In this document: positions 1 through 4,484 of the stretch, piece by piece
How positions within the stretch are numbered: the first letter of the stretch is position 1
Layout of the letters: each line of letters opens with the position of its first letter
Assembly: GCA_950075905.1 (NCBI GenBank)
Contig: CATMVR010000218.1
Coordinates: 1 to 7,807, forward strand
From: an uncultured Persicitalea sp.
Lineage (GTDB): Bacteria; Bacteroidota; Bacteroidia; Cytophagales; Spirosomataceae
DNA: 7,807 bases
Reading direction: 5' to 3'
Notes under the pieces: generated by a model
Databases searched by the model: none
Told to the model about the DNA's origin: nothing
Seen by the model: only the letters and a program-made list of their open reading frames with translations
Position numbers and translations under genes: made by a program

Positions 1-87
1 CGCCGTACTATTGGTCAGAAGATCCCGTACTGGTGCATCGTGCAGGGGGATATGGTATACTTTTATGGAAGTGCGGTGCGCAAGTAG
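1..87 (+). CDS. 3' end of an unidentified protein-coding gene (partial)
   Basis: Reading from base 1 gives 28 codons that end at the TAG at 85-87. The peptide is RRTIGQKIPYWCIVQGDMVY followed by FYGSAVRK. Its mix of hydrophobic and aromatic residues with a basic C-terminus looks like a real protein end. The overlapping +2 frame (11-199) gives an arginine-rich, low-complexity translation typical of a shadow. I do not recognise the family. The start lies left of the window, so neither length nor domain can be judged. No clear terminator hairpin follows the stop. Confidence 0.45.
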   Translation, partial: RRTIGQKIPYWCIVQGDMVYFYGSAVRK

Positions 88-382
88 GGGGAGGCCAGCC
101 AGGGCCAGGGTCCCGGTGCGGATAAAAGTTCGGCGACTAAGATTGCGATTCTTACTATTCATCTGGATACAAGTACTTTGTGTAAAGTTAAAAAGATAAT
201 ACGTTAAACGAAAAAACCGTCCGATCCGGTGCCGGGCTTTCAAATTGTATGCGGATGATACCACATGGAACGTAATTTTTCTATACGTATTCTACAAAAA
301 GTAAGCAGCCCCAGGCTGGAAAATTGGTTCAGAATGCCCATTTTTGACCCATTGATTCTTAGATTTTCAAAAACAAAATTGC
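88..382. other. Non-coding gap upstream of the acetyltransferase
   Basis: About 295 bases without a convincing gene. The first part is G-rich; the second half is AT-rich and probably holds the promoter of the downstream acetyltransferase. I found no exact TAnnTTTG element on the plus strand. The notable feature is ATACGTATTCTACAAAAA at 283-300, which recurs with one change at 976-993. A weaker partial match (atacgttaaacgaaaaaa) starts at 199. No tRNA or RNA gene was recognised. Confidence 0.5.
283..300 (+). repeat. ATACGTAT-centred 18-mer, copy 1
   Basis: ATACGTATTCTACAAAAA matches the copy at 976-993 at 17 of 18 positions and in the same orientation. The first eight bases, ATACGTAT, are a perfect palindrome. 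This copy ends 82 bases before the acetyltransferase ATG. The second copy ends 76 bases before the ATG of the next gene. The similar placement suggests a shared cis element (inference); chance similarity in AT-rich DNA is possible. Confidence 0.4.
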
Positions 383-925
383 ATGGATTTATGTACGGAG
401 CGGCTGCTTCTGAAAGAAATGACCTGGGATGACATCAACATCATTCATAGGTTGCACCAGATTGAAGAAGTGGCCGAGTTTAACACCATCGGCATTCCCC
501 GACATACCGGTGATACGCTGGAAGTAATGCTATCGGCCCTGGAAGACCAGCACATGAAGATCAGACAGCACTTTGGCTGGACCGTCTGGACCAAAGATAC
601 CGAAGAGTTTGTTGGAGAAGGGGGCATGCATCTGTCCGCCGACCGTTTCCGGCGGGGCGAGATTCATTACAGCCTCATGCCCGAGCACTGGCACAAAGGC
701 TACGCCACCGAACTAGTGAAATGCCTGATCAGGTTTGGCTTTACCGAATTGACACTGCATCGTATACAGGCTGGCGTTGCTGTTGGAAACGGTCGCTCAA
801 TACACGTCCTGGAAAAGGCCGGCATGACCCGCGAGGGGCTGCGGCGTAAAAATCTGCCGCTGCGTGAGGGCTGGCAGGACAGCTACCAGTACGCTATTCT
901 GGAAGATGATTTTTTTAAGGAATAA
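383..925 (+). CDS. GNAT family N-acetyltransferase (RimJ/RimL-like)
   Basis: A 180-residue cytoplasmic protein, the usual length for single-domain RimJ/RimL-type GNAT enzymes, which transfer an acetyl group from acetyl-CoA to an amine such as a protein N-terminus or a small molecule. The N-terminus TERLLLKEMTWDD (residues 5-17) is the typical opening strand of this subfamily and supports the ATG at 383. Motif A, the acetyl-CoA pyrophosphate loop, is seen as EHWHKGYATELV (101-112), in the place of the usual Q/R-x-x-G-x-G/A. It is followed by LTLHRIQAGVAVGNGRSIHVLEKAGM (124-148 region), with the conserved Asn136, Ser139 and the LEKAGM..EG segment typical of these proteins. The substrate cannot be read from sequence; ribosomal-protein, antibiotic or small-molecule acetylation are all open. 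It appears to be transcribed alone: two stem-loops lie between it and the next gene. Confidence 0.9.
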   Translation: MDLCTERLLLKEMTWDDINIIHRLHQIEEVAEFNTIGIPRHTGDTLEVMLSALEDQHMKIRQHFGWTVWTKDTEEFVGEGGMHLSADRFRRGEIHYSLMPEHWHKGYATELVKCLIRFGFTELTLHRIQAGVAVGNGRSIHVLEKAGMTREGLRRKNLPLREGWQDSYQYAILEDDFFKE

Positions 926-926
926 A

Positions 927-972
927 AAGTACCCGCTGTCTGTTGTTTTGCGTGGCGGCACAGTGTGTACTT
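927..972 (+). terminator. Imperfect stem-loop just after the acetyltransferase
   Basis: AAGTAC (927-932) pairs with GTACTT (967-972). After one mismatch, CGCTGT (934-939) pairs with ACAGTG (960-965) through one G-U pair. This leaves a loop of about 20 bases. The stem begins two bases after the stop codon, so it could protect the 3' end or help termination. No U-tract follows directly, so it is not a classical intrinsic terminator. Confidence 0.4.
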
Positions 973-975
973 CTA

Positions 976-993
976 ATACGTATTTTACAAAAA
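976..993 (+). repeat. ATACGTAT-centred 18-mer, copy 2
   Basis: ATACGTATTTTACAAAAA differs from copy 1 (283-300) by a single C-to-T change. Its right half forms the left arm of the inverted repeat at 980-1018. It ends 76 bases before the likely start of the membrane protein gene, close to the spacing of copy 1 from its own gene. Confidence 0.4.
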
Positions 994-1018
994 AAGAGCT
1001 ACATGTTTTGTAAAATAC
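980..1018. repeat. Perfect 13-bp inverted repeat (AT-rich hairpin or operator)
   Basis: GTATTTTACAAAA (980-992) is the exact reverse complement of TTTTGTAAAATAC (1006-1018), with 13 bases between the arms. As RNA it would be a 13-bp but AT-rich stem. As DNA it offers two half-sites 26 bases apart, centre to centre. It sits directly upstream of the membrane protein gene, followed at once by the purine run AGGAAGGA. It could be an operator, a weak terminator for the upstream gene, or a 5' leader hairpin; the sequence alone does not decide. Confidence 0.55.
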
Positions 1019-1069
1019 AGGAAGGAATGCCACTTTGCGGTGGGTGCCTTTTCCACCCCTTCAAAACCG

Positions 1070-1582
1070 ATGAGAAAGTATAATTGGGTACCGGTCTTTT
1101 TTTTGATATTCGGACTTTGCTGGCTGTACGTGCCAGGCTTAACGCTGTTTCTTCTACCAAGGACTATCCCCGGCTTCTTCTTCTTGTTTAGCCTCATCCT
1201 AGCGCTGCCATTGCTGCTGCTGGCAGGCTTACTGCTAAAATACAAGAAACTCGTGCATGGTTCTTTGCTTGGCTTGTTTAGTTTGTTCGGAGTGGTGATC
1301 GGTACCTTCGTTTCTATTATAGGCGTTGGCCTTTGGCACGACTACCAGTCAGAGAAGTTGATGGTCTATCTGGATCGCTACCATGCACGAACGGGGCATT
1401 TTCCTGAAAAAATAGACGAAGTGGCCCCGCTTTTATACCATTGGGGCATCTACTACCATCGAAACACCGCTCCACTCGCCTGCTCGATTCATTACAGTTA
1501 TGCTATTCCGGGCGGAGTAGAGTATACCAACCGTGAGGGCGAAAGCAAAGGAATGTGGCGGCAGATCAGTAATCGGGATTGA
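1070..1582 (+). CDS. Small membrane protein of unknown function, three predicted helices
   Basis: I do not recognise the family. From the ATG at 1070 the product has 170 residues. It has three hydrophobic segments: about 6-29 (after MRKYNW), 34-56 (between prolines and a KYKK stop), and 63-88. A soluble tail covers 91-170. The tail starts with a helix-like stretch (SEKLMVYLDRYHARTGHFPE, 94-113), which resembles the 'x-Y-x-x-x-x-G-x-F-P' segment after the helix of type II pseudopilins and related extracytoplasmic domains. It then becomes rich in Tyr, His and Gly (YYH, HYSYAIPGG). By the positive-inside rule the KYKK loop between TM2 and TM3 should be cytoplasmic, leaving the tail outside (inference). 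A GTG at 1040 in the same frame would add ten residues with no membrane character, so I prefer the ATG. A strong terminator follows. Confidence 0.75.
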   Translation: MRKYNWVPVFFLIFGLCWLYVPGLTLFLLPRTIPGFFFLFSLILALPLLLLAGLLLKYKKLVHGSLLGLFSLFGVVIGTFVSIIGVGLWHDYQSEKLMVYLDRYHARTGHFPEKIDEVAPLLYHWGIYYHRNTAPLACSIHYSYAIPGGVEYTNREGESKGMWRQISNRD

Positions 1583-1632
1583 GCCGAAAATTCCACTAAA
1601 AAAACCTGACTGTTTTCTTTCCAACCTACATT

Positions 1633-1670
1633 AAAAAAGGCCATTCCCGTCGCAGGAAATGGCCTTTTTT
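1633..1670. terminator. Bidirectional intrinsic terminator
   Basis: AAAAAAGGCCATT (1633-1645) pairs perfectly with the segment at 1658-1670 ending in GGCCTTTTTT. A C-A mismatch follows, then two more pairs toward the loop. The A-tract on one side and T-tract on the other give a U-run on both strands. It sits between the convergent membrane protein gene (stop 1582) and the minus-strand gene (stop 1689), so it can serve both. Confidence 0.9.
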
Positions 1671-1688
1671 GGGTGATCAATTGCCGGT

Positions 1689-2141
1689 TCAGGCTTCTGC
1701 CTTGGGCTTACGGCCCGCCCGTTTTGTTTTTTGTGTAGGTTGATTAAACTTTAATTCGTATCCTTCTACATCGTTGTCAAACTCAAACGAATTAACATCA
1801 AAGGAATATTTGTTATTTTGGAAATCAATACCGCTGTTTTCCAAAATTACTCCCAGTGGGATAAAGTAATTCCGCCCGCTCTCTTTCATTTCGAATACAC
1901 CTTCTTGGTCGGCAGAGGCCGGAAGGATGTACAGTGATTTGATTTTTCTCTTATTTTCGGGAACACCTATTCTGAACGCTTTCCCTTCGGGATTTAACCC
2001 TACTTCCTCGGCAGATTTCTGGGGAATTATTACCTTGCCGGTAGCCGAAATATAACCGGTTGCCTTCTGTGCTGTTTCTTCTTTTTTCTTTGCAGGCTTG
2101 TTCTCCTCAGGAGTAAAAAAGCGAATATCTTCTAGTTTCAT
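1689..2141 (-). CDS. Unknown 150-residue soluble protein with lysine-rich N-terminal linker and AT-hook-like C-terminus
   Basis: I do not recognise a named family. There is no signal peptide or membrane segment, and no Cys, His or Trp. The N-terminal 28 residues are charged and probably disordered (ENKPAKKKEETAQK). A strand-rich core covers about 29-133: GYISATGKVIIPQKSAEEVGL (29-49), then an IKSLYILPA strand and YFIPLGVILEN. This could be a small beta barrel. The C-terminus TKRAGRKPKAEA (139-150) is basic and resembles an AT-hook (core usually R-G-R-P; here A-G-R-K-P). That suggests nucleic-acid contact, which is an inference only. The gene starts at the ATG at 2141, faces left, and is closed by the terminator at 1633-1670. 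It is AT-richer than the peptidase genes to the right. A long AT-rich region separates it from cbpA. Confidence 0.8.
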   Translation of the reverse strand: MKLEDIRFFTPEENKPAKKKEETAQKATGYISATGKVIIPQKSAEEVGLNPEGKAFRIGVPENKRKIKSLYILPASADQEGVFEMKESGRNYFIPLGVILENSGIDFQNNKYSFDVNSFEFDNDVEGYELKFNQPTQKTKRAGRKPKAEA

Positions 2142-2461
2142 AGTTAGTAGTTTTTAATTTATTCTCTGCAAAAAAACGAAATAAATTTGATAATCAATAT
2201 TAATTTGTCCTTAAAACTTTTTTAATTGTTCGCTATCAAATAAGAACCATAAAAAAGTATTTATTGCTCAGTAGCTTTTTCTATCTCTGGATATTACTTA
2301 TTTTTTCAATCAAAATTTGTTGCTTTCTGGGCGTAGACTTGAATTGCTGGCGGTATGATATTTGTCATGAATACAGTATTAGTCGGCGTTGTACTGGTGC
2401 AAAATTTTTACAATTTGTAAATTAGCCTTCTGATTATAAGTAATTTAAGACTGGCCTGTCT
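2142..2461. other. AT-rich divergent intergenic region
   Basis: Some 320 bases lie between the divergent starts of the unknown protein (left) and cbpA (right), with no convincing coding frame. Visible elements are an exact TAAATTTG on the plus strand at 2182-2189 with no -33 partner, far from cbpA; a small palindrome TTGATAATCAA at 2187-2197, 46 bases upstream of the minus-strand gene; and a palindrome at 2407-2421 described separately. No clear minus-strand TAnnTTTG was found. No RNA gene was recognised, though a small RNA cannot be excluded by eye. Confidence 0.5.
2389..2421 (+). promoter_or_regulatory. Candidate cbpA promoter with overlapping palindrome
   Basis: TTTACAATTTGTAAA (2407-2421) is a perfect 7-bp inverted repeat around a single T. 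Within it, TACAATTTG (2409-2417) resembles the Bacteroidota -7 element TAnnTTTG with one extra base. A TTG at 2389-2391 lies 17 bases upstream as a possible -33 element. The start of cbpA is 44 bases downstream. A palindrome over the -7 region would be a natural operator. The promoter match is imperfect, so this is tentative. Confidence 0.25.
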
Positions 2462-3379
2462 ATGGAATATATCGATTACTATAAAGTGCTGGGAGTAGAA
2501 AAAAATGCCTCTGAGAGCGAGATAAAAAAGGCATACCGTAAGCTGGCCCGGAAGTATCATCCCGACATTAACCCCAACGACAAGGATGCCGAGCGGATGT
2601 TTAAGCAGATCAATGAGGCCAATCAGGTGCTGGGCGATCCTGAAAACCGGAAAAAATACGACAAGTACGGCAAAGACTGGAAGCACGCCGAGGAGTTTGA
2701 AAAAGCCGGGCAACAGCGTCGGTACTCACAGCAAGGCGGCGGCCGACAAAGCACCTGGGGCGGGTTTTCCGAAGGAGATTTTGGCAGTAGCGACTACTCC
2801 AATTTCTTTGAATCGATGTTTGGGGACGGATTTTCGGGCCGGGGTGGCCGCGGGCAGGTCAAGTTTAGGGGGCAGGATTATAATGCAGAACTTACGCTTG
2901 ACATTCATGAGGTATATACTACCCACAAACGCACGCTGACGGTAAACGGGAAAAACATCCGCCTGACTATTCCGGCTGGGGTAAAGGATGGGCAGGTAAT
3001 CAAAGTAAATGGCTACGGGGGTGAGGGAGTCAATGGCGGTCCCAACGGAGATTTGTACATTAGTTTTTCAATTACCAATAGTACGAAGTTCAGGCTGGAT
3101 GGAAATAATTTTCACACAACGGTGCAGCTGGATCTTTACAAAGCACTGCTGGGAGGGGCAATTACTGTGGATACTTTCGACGGAAAAGTAAAACTCAACG
3201 TAGCGCCGGAAACCCAGAACGGAATCAAAATAAAGCTATCCGGAAAAGGATTTCCGGTTTACAAAAAGGAGGGTGAATTTGGGGATCTGTACATTACGTA
3301 CGAGGTTGTACTTCCCCAAAATCTCACCGAAAAGGAAAAAGAACTATTCAGGGAACTCGCTAAACTAAGAGCGCTATGA
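2462..3379 (+). CDS. cbpA: CbpA-type J-domain co-chaperone (DnaJ family, no zinc finger)
   Basis: A 305-residue cytoplasmic co-chaperone that would stimulate the ATPase of DnaK (Hsp70) and hand over unfolded clients; in E. coli CbpA also binds curved DNA. The J domain spans about 4-70 with the essential HPD at 33-35 (KYHPD) and the typical YRKLARKYHPDINP helix II/loop. A Gly/Phe-rich linker follows at about 87-131. Two C-terminal beta domains follow at about 136-205 and 213-285, including TIPAGVKDGQVIKVNGYGGEG and the LYKALLGGAITVDTFDGKVKL segment. The four CxxCxGxG repeats of DnaJ are absent, which places it in the CbpA class (type II). Length matches the family (about 300). The ATG at 2462 begins MEYIDYYKVLGV, the canonical J-domain start. 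The last codons overlap the next gene through ATGA, indicating translational coupling with cbpM. Confidence 0.95.
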   Translation: MEYIDYYKVLGVEKNASESEIKKAYRKLARKYHPDINPNDKDAERMFKQINEANQVLGDPENRKKYDKYGKDWKHAEEFEKAGQQRRYSQQGGGRQSTWGGFSEGDFGSSDYSNFFESMFGDGFSGRGGRGQVKFRGQDYNAELTLDIHEVYTTHKRTLTVNGKNIRLTIPAGVKDGQVIKVNGYGGEGVNGGPNGDLYISFSITNSTKFRLDGNNFHTTVQLDLYKALLGGAITVDTFDGKVKLNVAPETQNGIKIKLSGKGFPVYKKEGEFGDLYITYEVVLPQNLTEKEKELFRELAKLRAL

Positions 3380-3666
3380 AAGAGGAAAAGTTGGTGCCTA
3401 TCTCCACGCTTTGCGTCCACTACGAAGTAGAGATGGCTTTTTTCAGCGAACTAAACGAGTACGGCCTCATCGAGATAGATACGCAGGAACAAACGGAGTG
3501 TATCCGGGTAGAGTGTATACCCGAAATAGAAAAAATGATCAGGATTCATCGCGACCTGCGGGTAAATATGGAGGGAATTGATGTGGTGTGGAATCTGTTA
3601 CAGAAAATGGATGAACTGCAAAACGAATTGATGGCCGTCCGGAGCCGGTTGCGCCTGTACGAATAG
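3376..3666 (+). CDS. cbpM: CbpM-like chaperone modulator (MerR-like)
   Basis: A 96-residue protein whose start codon overlaps the cbpA stop (ATGA at 3376-3379), so the two are almost certainly co-translated. In E. coli, CbpM binds the J domain of CbpA and inhibits both its co-chaperone and DNA-binding activity. The sequence fits a small MerR-like fold. VPISTLCVHYEVEMAFFSELNEYGLIEI (7-34) has the helix-turn-helix-like pattern ending in the 'GL' turn, followed by YI/R-type wing residues around 43-50. A C-terminal helix (about 64-95) carries the heptad-like VVWNLLQKMDELQNELMAVRSRL. Length is close to that of known CbpM proteins. The assignment rests on the neighbour and the pattern together; by sequence alone it would be weaker. 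No clear terminator follows. Confidence 0.88.
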   Translation: MKEEKLVPISTLCVHYEVEMAFFSELNEYGLIEIDTQEQTECIRVECIPEIEKMIRIHRDLRVNMEGIDVVWNLLQKMDELQNELMAVRSRLRLYE

Positions 3667-3710
3667 TAGCGCTGGCTGAATTTTTTACCGGAATTTTATG
3701 AGTTATTTTA

Positions 3711-3728
3711 TAGATAATCAACTATCTA
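3711..3728. repeat. Short inverted repeat upstream of the serine hydrolase
   Basis: TAGATA (3711-3716) and TATCTA (3723-3728) form a 6-bp inverted repeat around ATCAAC, 23 bases before the hydrolase ATG. It is in the right place for an operator or leader hairpin, but it is short and may be chance in this AT-rich gap. Confidence 0.25.
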
Positions 3729-3751
3729 CGCATTAAACTAATAGCAATGTT

Positions 3752-4336
3752 ATGAAAGGGAATATTTATATAGTGCCCAGATGGAGCGGTAACGAGCATT
3801 CGGATTGGTACGATTGGTTTAAAAAAGAAGTGGAATCAAATTATGACTATTCGGTACAGGCCCTGAATTTGCCACACTGGAACTCGCCAACGGTTGCTGA
3901 CGCGACCAACTACCTGGTTCGGGAGATTCCGATGCCCGATGAGTCCACAATTCTAATAGGCCATAGCGTAGGCTGCCTGGCTATATTACATTACTTGGAG
4001 GAAATTATGTCCCGCAACTCAGACGTAAAAATCGGTGGTCTTCTGCTGGTAGCAGGCTGGTTTGATGTAGATGAACCCTGGGATACCGCACAGCCCTGGC
4101 TGGATAATGAGGATTTGAGTTATGGGTTGTTCCGGAAAAATATTCTTCAAAAACGGGTGATTGTTTCTGATAACGACCCGTTTACATCCGACTATGAAGC
4201 CAATGCCGTTTTGTGGAAGGACCGCCTGGGGGCGGAGGTGACCCTTTGTCCGGGTAAGTCACATTTTAATTCTTCGGTTGAACCGGATGTTATGGCCGAA
4301 TTCAGGAATATGATCCATGAATCTCCGACTGTTTGA
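3752..4336 (+). CDS. RBBP9/YdeN family alpha/beta serine hydrolase
   Basis: A 194-residue cytoplasmic alpha/beta hydrolase; members of the RBBP9/YdeN group are about 180-200 residues. The catalytic triad can be placed. The nucleophile elbow is GHSVGC with Ser72, the acid is probably Asp142 in SDNDPF (139-144, the family's 'S-x-x-D-P' motif), and the base is His171 in GKSHFN (169-173). The N-terminus IYIVPRWSGNEHSDWYDWFK (5-24) is the usual first strand and the W-x-x-W segment, and LNLPHWNSP (38-46) matches the family's 'P-x-W' strand 2 region. The natural substrate of these enzymes is generally unknown; esterase activity on short acyl esters is usual. It may read through from cbpM, since 85 bases separate them without a terminator, but a separate promoter is equally possible. 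A terminator hairpin lies downstream. Confidence 0.92.
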   Translation: MKGNIYIVPRWSGNEHSDWYDWFKKEVESNYDYSVQALNLPHWNSPTVADATNYLVREIPMPDESTILIGHSVGCLAILHYLEEIMSRNSDVKIGGLLLVAGWFDVDEPWDTAQPWLDNEDLSYGLFRKNILQKRVIVSDNDPFTSDYEANAVLWKDRLGAEVTLCPGKSHFNSSVEPDVMAEFRNMIHESPTV

Positions 4337-4374
4337 ATAGCAAATGTACCATTTGTGAATAGCTGTTGGTATTC
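4335..4374. repeat. Palindrome nested in a direct repeat, downstream of the hydrolase
   Basis: CAAATG (4341-4346) and CATTTG (4350-4355) form a perfect inverted repeat around TAC. It is bracketed by two direct copies of GAATAGC (4335-4341 and 4357-4363). GAATA (4357-4361) can also pair with TATTC (4370-4374). It overlaps the hydrolase stop codon and may be an RNA 3' structure. No function can be read from it. Confidence 0.3.
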
Positions 4375-4389
4375 ATAACACTGATTATA

Positions 4390-4433
4390 AAAAGAGCGAA
4401 GGCAAACCGGAGTACGGCTACCTTCGCTCTTTT
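4390..4433. terminator. Bidirectional intrinsic terminator
   Basis: A perfect 13-bp stem, AAAAGAGCGAAGG (4390-4402) against CCTTCGCTCTTTT (4421-4433), can extend inward with CCG (4407-4409) pairing to CGG (4415-4417). The stem is flanked by A and T runs on both strands. It lies between the hydrolase stop (4336) and the stop of the minus-strand peptidase (4485), so it fits both converging genes. A smaller stem, AAGCCC/GGGCTT (4469-4474/4481-4486), overlaps the peptidase stop. Confidence 0.85.
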
Positions 4434-4484
4434 GCTTTGGGTGAATTTGTAAACAGGACCTTTGGAGAAAGCCCGTTTTTGGGC

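Noticed and set aside
10..24. Lipoprotein signal in the M28 peptidase (cysteines at residues 15-16 of the product)
   Set aside because: The residue before the first Cys is Leu, and before the second is Cys. A lipobox needs Gly, Ala or Ser there, and a good signal peptidase I site (AEA-Q) follows. The coordinates given are residue numbers of the protein encoded at 4485-6725.
11..199. Arginine-rich open frame near the left edge
   Set aside because: It overlaps the more protein-like frame ending at 87, is rich in Arg with no fold-like pattern, and runs into AT-rich non-coding DNA.
1040..1069. GTG at 1040 as the start of the membrane protein
   Set aside because: It adds ten residues without membrane or conserved character. 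The ATG at 1070 gives a short positive N-terminus directly before the first helix, which is more usual.
980..2421. TTTACAA/TTGTAAA half-sites shared by the inverted repeats at 980-1018 and 2407-2421 as one regulator's sites
   Set aside because: The half-sites are 24 bases apart, centre to centre, in one and 8 in the other, and such AT-rich heptamers arise easily by chance. The same protein binding both is unlikely.
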